A stretch of DNA of 64,000 nt. Origin: Pseudopedobacter sp037968815. Lineage in GTDB: Bacteria > Bacteroidota > Bacteroidia > Sphingobacteriales > Sphingobacteriaceae. Location: the NCBI GenBank assembly GCA_037968815.1, contig JBBKWF010000008.1, positions 1-64,000 on the forward strand, written 5' to 3'. The first letter of the stretch is position 1; the number at the start of each line of letters is the position of its first letter. The position numbers were made by a program, and so were the translations under genes. Below are positions 24,733-32,681 of the stretch, one piece after another. The notes beneath the pieces were generated by a model. It worked only from the letters and a program-made list of their open reading frames with translations. It ran no database searches and was not told the DNA's origin.

Positions 24733-26706
24733 TTATTTTTGTACTATTTTGGTTCCGATACCATATTTTAATGGGGTAGCAGATCCTTTTGGAGATACTC
24801 TTAAATATCCTTGCATTTCTTGGTGAAGTGCAGAACAGAAGTCAGTACAGTAGTAAGGGAACATTCCCGGTCTGTCTGGGTTCCATTTTAAAGTGTTAGT
24901 TTCACCTGGCATAACCAATAGTTCAGCAGTGTTAGCACCTTTAATTGCAAATCCGTGAGGCACATCCCAATCTTGTTCTAGGTTAGTTAAGTGGAAGTAA
25001 ACTTCGTCACCTACTTTTACACCTTCAATATTATCAGGAGCCAAGTGAGAACGTATAGCAGTCATGTAAATATCCACTCTGTTTCCGGTACGTACTACAC
25101 GGGCATCGTTCTCAGATTTGGTTACATATTTATGCTCGTTTTCTTCAATTTTGTAGAACCTAACTTGATGTTTGGTTATTTTTTCTGCCGGAATCATTTG
25201 AGCGTAGTGAGGCTCGCCAATTGTAGGGAAATCTAACAAAAGTTTCATTTTATTTCCGGTGATATCAATTAACTGGGCAGACTGCGTAAGCTCTGGGCCT
25301 GTTGGTAAATAACGATCTTTAGTGATTTTGTTTAATGCAACCACATATTTACCATAAGGTTTTTTAGAATCGCCACCTGGTACAGATAAGTGACCTGGAG
25401 AGTAATAAACTGGAATACGGTCTATAATTTCTAAATCACTAAGTCTCCATTTAACAATTTCAGAAGATACAAACATAGTAGTGTAAGCAAAACCTTTATC
25501 ATCAAACTCGGTGTGCAACGGGCCTAAACCTGGTTTTTTTACTTCGCCTTGTAAAACAGACTCGTATTTTAAAACAGGGATATTGCCGGCAACAGTACCT
25601 TCGTAACTTTTGTTTTTAATAGCCTCTAACATTTTTTTGAAAGAGAATACTGGCAATGCTGCCGCTAATTTACCACTGGCAACCATAAACTCACCGTCTG
25701 GTGTTACATCAACTCCATGTGGAGATTTTGGACATGGAATGTAATAAATCAACTCTGGGTGATCTTTAACATCTAATACCAAAACAGAGCTTTTCATAGT
25801 GCTGGTTGCAGTATGTGATTTCTCGTTTAAAACGTTGTGCGCATATTTAGCACTGGTTTTCTTTCCTTTACCTGCTTTAATTAACGCTTCTGCTTTTCTC
25901 CAGTTCAAAGCCATTACAAAATCTTTGTCTTTTTGGCTGGCATTAACTTCTAATAAAGTATGAGCTTGTTCTGTGTTATAGGTAGTGAAAAACATCCAAT
26001 CGCCTGATGGGCCTTTACCAGCATGCGCAAGGTCATAGTTGAACCCTGGTACTCTAATCTGGAAAGCAACATCCATTGCTCCACTGTTTTTATCTACACT
26101 AACAAAAGAAACGTTTCCTTGGAAATTTTCTTTGTAAGTATCAATTGGCACATCATCTGCACCTTCTTCTGGAACAGAGAAACGCGTGTTACCTACTAAG
26201 TATTCTGTGTTTTCTGTACAGAAAGGAGAAGCGTGGTTACCAGCAGAGTTTGGTAACTCAATAATTTCAACTGTTTTAAAAGTTGATAAATCAATACGGG
26301 CAATACGTGGAGTGTTGTTTCCATTGATGAAAATCCATCTTCCATCATCCTCGCCGTTTGTTTTACTTAACTCAGGGTGGTGGGCATCATCCCAAGGCAC
26401 AAAGCCGTGTGAAGTGTTTAACATTGGTTTTGTTTCCTCGTTATAACCCCAACCGTTTTCAGCGTTTTGGGCAAACACAGGGATTACTTTTAGTAGTCTT
26501 CCTGATGGAATACCGTAAGCAGCTAGTTGCCCGCTAAAGCCTCCAGATGCAAACATATAAAGCTCATCAAGCTTGCCGGGAGCCACATAAACTTTTTTTG
26601 CGGCGTCGGTATCTGTGGTCTCACTCACTTTACCCGGTTTACAGCCAATAGCCATAATTAGGGGAGTGGTAAGCAGAATCAGTGATTTTTTCGATAATAA
26701 ATCCAT
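24733..26706 (-). CDS. nosZ: Nitrous-oxide reductase NosZ (clade II, lipoprotein)
   Basis: Reduces N2O to N2 in the periplasm. 657 aa. The N-terminus has a Sec lipobox (LIMAIGC, Cys22) instead of a Tat signal, a clade II trait. CuZ histidines are visible in DDAHHPE (109, 110), AGNHASPF (158), DLAHAGKG, KSPHGVD, GPLHTEF and GEPHYAQ. The C-terminal cupredoxin domain has the CuA ligands His584 (DVPHGF), Cys620 and Cys624 (YYCTDFC), His628 and Met631 (LHQEMQG). All key residues are present, so it should be active. First enzyme gene after a cytochrome c gene, 24 bases apart. Confidence 0.97.
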   Translation of the reverse strand: MDLLSKKSLILLTTPLIMAIGCKPGKVSETTDTDAAKKVYVAPGKLDELYMFASGGFSGQLAAYGIPSGRLLKVIPVFAQNAENGWGYNEETKPMLNTSHGFVPWDDAHHPELSKTNGEDDGRWIFINGNNTPRIARIDLSTFKTVEIIELPNSAGNHASPFCTENTEYLVGNTRFSVPEEGADDVPIDTYKENFQGNVSFVSVDKNSGAMDVAFQIRVPGFNYDLAHAGKGPSGDWMFFTTYNTEQAHTLLEVNASQKDKDFVMALNWRKAEALIKAGKGKKTSAKYAHNVLNEKSHTATSTMKSSVLVLDVKDHPELIYYIPCPKSPHGVDVTPDGEFMVASGKLAAALPVFSFKKMLEAIKNKSYEGTVAGNIPVLKYESVLQGEVKKPGLGPLHTEFDDKGFAYTTMFVSSEIVKWRLSDLEIIDRIPVYYSPGHLSVPGGDSKKPYGKYVVALNKITKDRYLPTGPELTQSAQLIDITGNKMKLLLDFPTIGEPHYAQMIPAEKITKHQVRFYKIEENEHKYVTKSENDARVVRTGNRVDIYMTAIRSHLAPDNIEGVKVGDEVYFHLTNLEQDWDVPHGFAIKGANTAELLVMPGETNTLKWNPDRPGMFPYYCTDFCSALHQEMQGYLRVSPKGSATPLKYGIGTKIVQK

Positions 26707-26730
26707 TGCTTTGGGTTTTGGTGTTAATTT

Positions 26731-27231
26731 TTAGTTTTTATCATTTTGGCGGAAATACTCGTAAATCTGGCGAGTTTCATCATCCGATACATTTTGGAAA
26801 GTCATCTGCATTAAGTGTTCTTCAAATAATGCTTTTGCAATAGGGTCTTTTTTTGTCATTTCCTCTGGGTTGGTAATCATATTCATAACCCACTCTGGTG
26901 TACGTAGATTAGTAATGTTTTTTAACCCTGGGCCAACCAGTTTTTCATCTGTTAGTTTATGACAAGGCGTACACTTTGTTTCAAAAATTGCTTGACCTTT
27001 AGCGGCCATTCCAGCATCAATGTTGGCATCTATCTCTACGTTAGTGAATCTTCCTATGCCTTTGCTATCGCTTTTTGCATTGGTGTCAATTACCTCTTCT
27101 TCCTCGGCAACTGTTGCAGTGTTTTCCTCTGTACTGTCCTCAGAGCTGGTGTCGCTTCCACCACAGGCGCTAAAAAATGCAATACCGGCAGAGAAGGTGA
27201 ACACGGTGATTAATAGTTTTAGTTTTTTCAT
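26731..27231 (-). CDS. c-type cytochrome lipoprotein, probable electron donor to NosZ
   Basis: A 166-aa monoheme cytochrome c anchored as a lipoprotein (FFSAC, Cys23), with an acidic linker (about 28-52) and a class I heme domain: CTPCH at 87-91, VGPGLKNI and a C-terminal Met (EEHLMQMTF) as the sixth ligand. It heads the nos operon, 24 bases upstream of nosZ, so it likely feeds electrons to CuA. It could be called NosC by analogy; sequence alone does not prove the partner. Confidence 0.85.
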   Translation of the reverse strand: MKKLKLLITVFTFSAGIAFFSACGGSDTSSEDSTEENTATVAEEEEVIDTNAKSDSKGIGRFTNVEIDANIDAGMAAKGQAIFETKCTPCHKLTDEKLVGPGLKNITNLRTPEWVMNMITNPEEMTKKDPIAKALFEEHLMQMTFQNVSDDETRQIYEYFRQNDKN

Positions 27232-27725
27232 CTTCTTATATGTTTTAATGATGGTTAAAAGTACTTCTATACCTTTATTAAAAAAATGACATGAAAAGCC
27301 TTAAAATATGACTACGGTTATATTTTGAGTATTTAAAGAAATGCGTTTGTAATTGCTTTATTTAGAATGGAATACTGTTTAGAACTGTTTTTTTGGGCGT
27401 TTTAACACGCTATCCGCTATAGTTTTTTTGCAATCTGCTAAACAGGAAAAGCAAAAAAAGCTGTCGCTACTATCGTTAACGCAAACTTCTCGCTTTATTT
27501 AATTTCAGGTTGTAAAGGGTAGACTAAATTAGTTTGTTATGATAGTAGGAGAGGTCTAATCTTGAACAAAAGTATATTCCATTAACTTCTCAGTTCAAGT
27601 GAACTTTTTTCAAATCAAGAGAAAGAGGCTTTAGTCTGTTTTATAATGGAATATTTTTTGGCTTTAGCCGAACATTAGCGTACGTTTCGGCTAAAGCCAC
27701 TTTATTATCGGGCTAAATCCCTACG
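27232..27725. other. Gene-free stretch upstream of the nos operon
   Basis: Must contain the nos promoter (minus strand). AT-rich, with no clear FNR-type TTGATnnnnATCAA site. Its only strong structure is the large palindrome at 27627-27715. No open frame resembles a gene. Confidence 0.5.
27627..27715. repeat. Compound REP-like palindrome
   Basis: Core arms 27659-27672 (TGGCTTTAGCCGAA) and 27686-27699 are perfect 14-bp reverse complements around a 13-base loop. Outside them GGCTTTAGTC (27627-27636) and GGCTAAATCC (27711-27720 region) extend the symmetry imperfectly. Lies just downstream of ccoS on the minus strand, and probably marks the ccoIS transcript end. No strong T-run. Confidence 0.6.
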
Positions 27726-27932
27726 CTATTGATTACTTTTTAACTTTTGTTCGTTTTCTTCGGCTGTTTTTTCTTCGGCGGGTTTTTCTACTAATTCATC
27801 ATCAAACAATATCCTAACAGATGGTGTATATAAATCTTTGTTTTGACCGCTATTATGGGACCAGAAAAAGGCTCCTAAAAAAAAGAGGGCTAATGTAACA
27901 CTACAAGCAATTAAAAAGAAGATGATGTTCAT
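27726..27932 (-). CDS. ccoS: CcoS, cbb3 cytochrome oxidase maturation protein
   Basis: 68-aa small inner-membrane protein: one helix (about 3-24, ending FFWSHNSGQ) followed by the family segment LYTPSVRILFDDE and a charged, Glu/Lys-rich tail. CcoS is needed for cofactor insertion into cbb3 oxidase. Its start codon overlaps the stop of ccoI by 4 bases (ATGA), the usual ccoI-ccoS arrangement; ccoNOP are outside the window. Confidence 0.92.
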   Translation of the reverse strand: MNIIFFLIACSVTLALFFLGAFFWSHNSGQNKDLYTPSVRILFDDELVEKPAEEKTAEENEQKLKSNQ

Positions 27933-30316
27933 GGTAGTAGGTGGTGCTTTTTTGCTTGTATATGTGTACTAATACTTGTAAATAAAATAATGGTGACGGT
28001 GCTTACCGGCATTAATATAGCAGCAATTAATGGAGATAGCTTGCCTTGTATTGCAAAACTTATTCCAATGATGTTATAACAAATAGCAATACAAAAAGAA
28101 AGGTGAATGATGTTAACCGTTGCTTTTGTAAACTTAAGGATGTTCGGCAATAGATGAAAAGACTTTCCGTCTAAAATAGCATCGCTACCTGGAGTAAAGT
28201 TATTGATATTGTCTGTTACTGCAATTCCTGTATTACTTTGTTGTAGTGCTCCAGCGTCATTTAACCCGTCTCCAATCATTAAGACTTTCGCATCGTTTCT
28301 CTGCTGCTTAGCAATAAAGTCCAGCTTATCTTGTGGAGACTGTTTGTATAATAGATGGAGGTTGCTTTTAAAGTACTGTTTTAATAAATTATTGTCTTGG
28401 TTACTGTCGCCAGAAATTAAATAGGTATGGTAATTTTTATTTAATGACAGCATTAACTCTCCTAGTTGCGGACGTAGTTTTTGATTAATCTTAAAATAAC
28501 CTAAATATTCACGGTTGATGCTCACATGAACTTGAGGAGAGGTAATGGCTTTGTTATTTGCACCAAATACAAAGTCTGCACTACCAATTAAAATTTCTTG
28601 ACCATTATATGTCGCGTACATTCCTTTTCCCACCAGTTCGTTAAAATCTTCTATCATAAAGTTTTCTGATGAATTAAGAAAACTACATATTTTACGGCTT
28701 AAGGGGTGTGAGGAGTTTTTACAAACGCTGTAAACCATATTGCTTTCGGTATAACTCAAATTACCAATAAACTCCACAGAGTTGTTTTCGGCAAGCGTTA
28801 CAGTTCCTGTTTTGTCAAAAACAATAGTGTCAATTGCGGCTAATTGTTCCACAACATCAGTGTTTTTTAGGTAGAACTTATTTTTATCTAAAATGCTTAA
28901 TGCTGCACCCATGGTAAAAGGAGTACTCAAAGCTAAAGCACATGGGCAAGCAATAATTAAGATTGCCGTAAAAGCATTTAAACCTATTTGCCAGCTTGTT
29001 GGCAACCAAAATAAAAAAGTAAGTGTAGCTAGACTTAATAGAATAATACTAAAGTAGTGACTAACTTTTGTGACAAATGTTTTCGTTTTTGTATCGTTAG
29101 ATTTTTGGAAACTCTCATTATTCCACAAGCCGGTAAGGTAGCTTTGAGATACTGGCTTAATTACCTCCAACTCTAATGATCCTGCTGTTTGTCTTCCGCC
29201 GGCGTAAATAATTTCACCTAAAACCTTTTGTACAGGTTTTGATTCTCCGGTAACAAAACTAAAATCTATTAAAGCGTTTCCGTTCAATAATATTGCATCA
29301 GCCGGGATAATTTCTTGGTTTTTCACAGAAATGCGATCACCTTCTTTTATGCTTTCTAATGCTACAGGTTTGGTTTCGCCGTTTTCGTTCATCACATCAA
29401 CCGCAACCGGGAAAAATGAACGGTAATCTCTTTCAAATGATAAATGATGATAGGTTTTTTGTTGTACAAACTTACCGATCAAAAGAAAAAAGACCAACCC
29501 TGTTAAGGTATCTGCAAAGCCTTCTCCTACACCAAAGCTATAATCGCCTATGCTTCTTAAAAAAAGCACTGCAATACCTAAAGCTAAAGGAAAGTCGATA
29601 TTTAAAACACCTTGCTTTAAAGAGTAGTAGGCTCTTTTAAAATAATCTAAACCCGAGTAAAAAACTACCGGAATACAAAACAGTAGATTAAGCACACTAA
29701 AGAATTCGCCAAAGTGCTTTTCCGTGGCGGATATCCCAAAATAAGCAGGAAAGCTTAAAATCATTACGTTGCCAAAACAGAAACCTGCAACGGCAATCTT
29801 CGGGATTAAACCATCATTTTTAGAGTTACTTTCGTTAACAACATCTTGCAAACTTATCAGTGGCTCATAACCTATACTAGTTAATAATTGCGCAACTTGT
29901 TGTAAGGTGGTGTGATTATGATCAAATTGTAAATAAACCTGTTTTTTTAAAAAGTCTACTCTACTTTCAATAATTCCGGCATCTAGCGTGTTTAAATGCT
30001 CTAGTAACCAAATGCAAGAACTACAATGTATGCTTGGCAAGTAAAATGTAACAATGGTTTTTTCAGCGTCTTTGTAGCTAAGCAGCTTAGCGGCAATATC
30101 TGGTACGTTAAGGTAATCAAACTGTTGATTTTCCTTCTTTTGTGATTCCCCAGGGTGTTTATTTAGCTTGTAATAATTGTGCAAATTACCGGCAGATAAA
30201 ATACTGTAGACATTTAAACATCCGTTACAGCAGAAGTTTTTTTCGTCTTTAACCAATAATTTGGATACGCAGTCATCGCCACAGTGATAGCATACCTCAT
30301 TTGTAATTACAGCCAT
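27929..30316 (-). CDS. ccoI: CcoI/FixI-type copper-translocating P-type ATPase
   Basis: Exports Cu(I) to the periplasm for cbb3 oxidase assembly. 795 aa: an N-terminal Cys-rich segment (CYHCGDDC, FCCNGCLN) typical of the CcoI type, an HMA domain with SIHCSSC near 105-111, TGESKPV, the intramembrane CPC (ACPCALAL), phosphorylation Asp in DKTGTVT, and GDGLNDAGAL near the end, with eight membrane helices. The N-terminal double-Cys region and the ccoS partner separate it from CopA. It is next to the nos operon, another copper-dependent system. Confidence 0.95.
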   Translation of the reverse strand: MAVITNEVCYHCGDDCVSKLLVKDEKNFCCNGCLNVYSILSAGNLHNYYKLNKHPGESQKKENQQFDYLNVPDIAAKLLSYKDAEKTIVTFYLPSIHCSSCIWLLEHLNTLDAGIIESRVDFLKKQVYLQFDHNHTTLQQVAQLLTSIGYEPLISLQDVVNESNSKNDGLIPKIAVAGFCFGNVMILSFPAYFGISATEKHFGEFFSVLNLLFCIPVVFYSGLDYFKRAYYSLKQGVLNIDFPLALGIAVLFLRSIGDYSFGVGEGFADTLTGLVFFLLIGKFVQQKTYHHLSFERDYRSFFPVAVDVMNENGETKPVALESIKEGDRISVKNQEIIPADAILLNGNALIDFSFVTGESKPVQKVLGEIIYAGGRQTAGSLELEVIKPVSQSYLTGLWNNESFQKSNDTKTKTFVTKVSHYFSIILLSLATLTFLFWLPTSWQIGLNAFTAILIIACPCALALSTPFTMGAALSILDKNKFYLKNTDVVEQLAAIDTIVFDKTGTVTLAENNSVEFIGNLSYTESNMVYSVCKNSSHPLSRKICSFLNSSENFMIEDFNELVGKGMYATYNGQEILIGSADFVFGANNKAITSPQVHVSINREYLGYFKINQKLRPQLGELMLSLNKNYHTYLISGDSNQDNNLLKQYFKSNLHLLYKQSPQDKLDFIAKQQRNDAKVLMIGDGLNDAGALQQSNTGIAVTDNINNFTPGSDAILDGKSFHLLPNILKFTKATVNIIHLSFCIAICYNIIGISFAIQGKLSPLIAAILMPVSTVTIILFTSISTHIQAKKHHLLP

Positions 30317-30541
30317 AAATCAAAGGTCTGAAAAAATGTTGATGAAAATAATGATAGTGCATTTTAGAAAAAGTGACGAGAAGCATTTTTTTGATTGAAC
30401 TTCTGATCAATAGTTAGATAAGTAGGCGTTCATAATTATTAAGGATGAATTTCTGAAGCTTATATTCAACCTTTCTCTTATTCCTTCTTTCAAAATTCTT
30501 TTAATTTTGCACTTAGTGTCAAAAAAGTTATCTTAGTAAAA

Positions 30542-30694
30542 ATGTACTTCAAAAAAGCAACATATCAAGTAATCAGTATTCCTATTCCTCTAAAGGGTTA
30601 TAGGCTTTCCGTATTGCGTGTTGTTTCCACGTTGGTAGGAGAGCGCATCGCGACTTTCATACTTTTCAAAAACGATAAGGATTTTATAATATAA
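30542..30694 (+). CDS. Possible small protein or leader peptide (50 aa)
   Basis: ATG at 30542 opens 50 codons (MYFKKATYQVISIPIPLKGY, RLSVLRVVSTLVGERIATFI, LFKNDKDFII) ending in TAA at 30692. A -7-like box (TAATTTTG, 30502-30509) lies upstream and a hairpin begins the base after the stop. I do not recognise the sequence. Codon use is not clearly different from neighbours. It could be a real small protein, a leader peptide of an attenuator, or part of a non-coding RNA. Confidence 0.3.
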   Translation: MYFKKATYQVISIPIPLKGYRLSVLRVVSTLVGERIATFILFKNDKDFII

Positions 30695-30734
30695 GCCCCG
30701 CTTTATTTTTTGTGTTGGGGCATTTATTTACCCC
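30695..30734 (+). promoter_or_regulatory. Mutually exclusive hairpins (CCCC-GGGG-CCCC)
   Basis: GCCCC (30695-30699) can pair with GGGGC (30717-30721), or GGGG (30717-30720) can pair with CCCC (30731-30734) instead; the two stems exclude each other, as in attenuators. The first starts directly after the small ORF stop codon. Neither is followed by a strong T-run. Confidence 0.35.
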
Positions 30735-30892
30735 TAAATCAATATTTATTAAAATTCTTCAACGTGAAAAAAAACAATTACATACTATTCAGTAACAACC
30801 ACCTATTAAGTAGGTGTTTAATTAGCTGTAGTTTGTCTTTCTGTAAGCTATTTCACTTTATTTCAACCAGCAATAAGGCCTTTGTTAATTTA

Positions 30893-30913
30893 GCCCCATA
30901 AGCTTTATGGGGC
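30893..30913. repeat. Perfect hairpin GCCCCATAA/TTATGGGGC
   Basis: Nine-base-pair perfect stem with a three-base loop (GCT). It lies 150 bases upstream of the Rnk-like gene. Terminator-like, but followed by GGTATAAATT rather than a T-run. Confidence 0.55.
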
Positions 30914-31063
30914 GGTATAAATTATTAGGGTAATTTATATATCTATTTAATAAGTGTTTTTTGGAGGCTTTAAAAGTCTTTAAGGGGAACATATTTATTT
31001 CTTTTTTTAGAATTACCTAAACATTATTTTCATTACTATTTAAAATTAAAACTATCGCCAGTC

Positions 31064-31444
31064 ATGGTAAAAGAACAAATAATCATTAGTGAAAGAGAGC
31101 ATCAATTGTTAGAAAAACATTTGAAAAGCTCTAACATGTCAAAACATAACACTGAAAAATTAGCGAACGAATTAAAAAACGCTAAGATTGTTAAGTTAGA
31201 AGATGTACCCAGCACAGCTATTATATTAAACTCTACTGTGGAGATTGAAGAAACTATCAGCGGGAAAAAATTTCACTTTCAGGTGGTTATGCCAAAAGAT
31301 GCTAACATCAAAGAGAATAAGATCTCTATTTTTACGCCTATGGGTGCCGCTGTATTAGGCTATTTAGAAGGTTCATTTGTGGAGTGGGAAATGCCTAATG
31401 GGGTACAGAAGTTTAAAATAACTAAAGTTTCGCAAGCTATATAA
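31064..31444 (+). CDS. rnk: Rnk-like GreA/GreB-family protein
   Basis: 126-aa cytoplasmic protein: a short N-terminal helical segment (IISEREHQLLEKHLKSS) and a C-terminal FKBP-like GreA/GreB domain (IVKLEDVPSTAIILNSTVEIEE... TPMGAAVLGYLEGSFVEWEMPNG). The short coiled coil is what distinguishes Rnk from GreA; Rnk binds RNA polymerase and may modulate nucleotide pools. LGY.EG..V.W..P.G is a family signature. It has its own terminator, so is monocistronic. Confidence 0.8.
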   Translation: MVKEQIIISEREHQLLEKHLKSSNMSKHNTEKLANELKNAKIVKLEDVPSTAIILNSTVEIEETISGKKFHFQVVMPKDANIKENKISIFTPMGAAVLGYLEGSFVEWEMPNGVQKFKITKVSQAI

Positions 31445-31464
31445 CTAGCTTATGTTACCATAAG

Positions 31465-31504
31465 AAAGTCAGGATTTAAGGTGTAAATCCTGACTTTGTT
31501 TTTT
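31465..31504 (+). terminator. Intrinsic terminator of the rnk-like gene
   Basis: Perfect 14-bp stem AAAGTCAGGATTTA (31465-31478) / 31484-31497, loop AGGTG, then G and six T (31499-31504). The A-rich left flank may allow weak termination of the convergent gene as well. Confidence 0.92.
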
Positions 31505-31521
31505 ATGAGTTGAATAGCTTT

Positions 31522-31974
31522 TTACACGCCAAACTGTTGTAAATGGTGATCCAGATGTTTTGAAAACATGTTGTTCCACTCAGTTTTGTTAAGTTTGCCA
31601 AAAGAAAGGGACTCCTTACCTTCGAAGTGACTCTCGCCTAATTCTTGTGTTTTTTTGATATAGTTTAATAGTCTACTTTTTTCTTCTTCAAAAAGCTTTT
31701 CATCAACAATTTTAAAAGCAGGTGCAGTGCTTGAGTTCTTTTTATAAGGTGTATCGCTCGTTACTATCTTCTTAATAAATTTCTTTAATATAAAGCCCAT
31801 TAAAAAGTTTGGTTTTGGGTGCTTATTATCATAAACCATTTCATAGGTTACATTGCAATGCGCTAGCATTCTAGCAACATCCATTTTACCCCATAAAGCT
31901 TTATTAGTTGGCTCTAACTTATTAACTCGATGTTCAATTTTTTCAATGCCTTCTACGGTAAAAATATTTTCCAT
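31522..31974 (-). CDS. DUF1569 / DinB-like protein
   Basis: 150-aa cytosolic four-helix protein of the DinB/YfiT-like superfamily (DUF1569). MDVARMLAHCNVTYEMVYD and SKHLDHHLQQFGV are the family's metal-site segments, with His residues at the ends of helices. LWGKMDVARMLAHC matches the W..M....ML.H pattern. Function unknown; often a thiol or metal-dependent transferase fold. Convergent with rnk, stops 77 bases apart. Confidence 0.8.
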   Translation of the reverse strand: MENIFTVEGIEKIEHRVNKLEPTNKALWGKMDVARMLAHCNVTYEMVYDNKHPKPNFLMGFILKKFIKKIVTSDTPYKKNSSTAPAFKIVDEKLFEEEKSRLLNYIKKTQELGESHFEGKESLSFGKLNKTEWNNMFSKHLDHHLQQFGV

Positions 31975-32126
31975 TACTTAATTTTTTTATGAAAGTAAGG
32001 AAATAACTACGTTTTGATTTTTTATTTTAAGAATAAAAAACTTTTATGCAGTTTCAACGTAGATTGAATTAAAGTGGAGCAGATTTTGTGAGGTGATTTT
32101 AACTAATTATTTGTAATAATAAAACG

Positions 32127-32681
32127 ATGTATAAAATAACAAGCTATGAAGACGCCTCGGCGGATACGAAAGCAATCTATGATGACAGTATGAGAACCTT
32201 AGGGATTCCATTTGTTTTAAATTGGTTAAAGTGTCAAGGTGAAAACCCCATAATTTTAAAGGGTAACTGGGAGAAGCTAAAAAGCACTTTACTTATGGGT
32301 GATGTGCCCAATGTTTTAAAACAGATAATTATTCACAATATCAGCAAGAAGAAAAACTGCAATTATTGTGCTACCGTACATGGGATTTTCGCAAACTCCA
32401 TGAGTGATGTATTAACTTCTGATGATGATTTTATTTTAACAGAAAACCTAACGAACGATATTATTCCATCAAGTTATAAAGCTGCAATTAAAATAATCAC
32501 TAATGCAGCTGTTAACCCTCAATCTTTTACAGAAGAAGACATAAATGCTTTAAAAGCTGAAGGCTTTAGCAGTACAGAAATTATTGAACTTTTGAGTTTA
32601 GCTGATTTTGTAAATATGGCAACTACTATTGCTGATATATCAGGAATTAAAGTGGATAATGAATTACTTGAAGTTGCTTAA
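32127..32681 (+). CDS. AhpD/carboxymuconolactone-decarboxylase-like protein
   Basis: 184-aa all-helical CMD-fold protein. Catalytic-type motif CNYCATVHG (Cys78, Cys81, His85) equals the AhpD CxxCxxxH redox site used to reduce peroxide-handling partners. ENPIILKGNWEKLKSTLLMGD is the family's N-terminal helix block. The stop overlaps by one base the ATG of the next gene (TAATG), indicating coupled expression with a kinase-like sensory protein, an unusual partner. Confidence 0.82.
   Translation: MYKITSYEDASADTKAIYDDSMRTLGIPFVLNWLKCQGENPIILKGNWEKLKSTLLMGDVPNVLKQIIIHNISKKKNCNYCATVHGIFANSMSDVLTSDDDFILTENLTNDIIPSSYKAAIKIITNAAVNPQSFTEEDINALKAEGFSSTEIIELLSLADFVNMATTIADISGIKVDNELLEVA

Larger units (their letters stand above)
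30317..31063. other. Gene-free stretch with a 50-codon ORF and several hairpins
   Basis: A 747-base region between divergent ccoI and the Rnk-like gene. It contains the small ORF, the GCCCC/GGGGC hairpins and a CACCTA/TAGGTG stem (30800-30816), described in separate entries, and otherwise AT-rich sequence. TAATTTTG at 30502-30509 fits a -7 box 33 bases before the small ORF. A 45-codon GTG-started frame at 30763-30900 (MKKNNYILFSNN...) is possible but weak. Confidence 0.45.

Noticed and set aside
30393..30413. TTGAT...ATCAA inverted repeat upstream of ccoI as an FNR/CRP box
   Set aside because: The half-site spacing is 10 bases instead of 4, so it does not fit the FNR/CRP site.
30600..30660. 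tRNA-like TTGGTAGGAGAGCGC string
   Set aside because: Resembles a D-loop only by chance; no acceptor or T-arm pairing and no GTTCGA element.
30710..30901. 63-codon frame on the plus strand in the 30.3-31.1 kb gap
   Set aside because: It runs through two hairpins and is hydrophobic without family resemblance; a shorter GTG start is possible but not supported.
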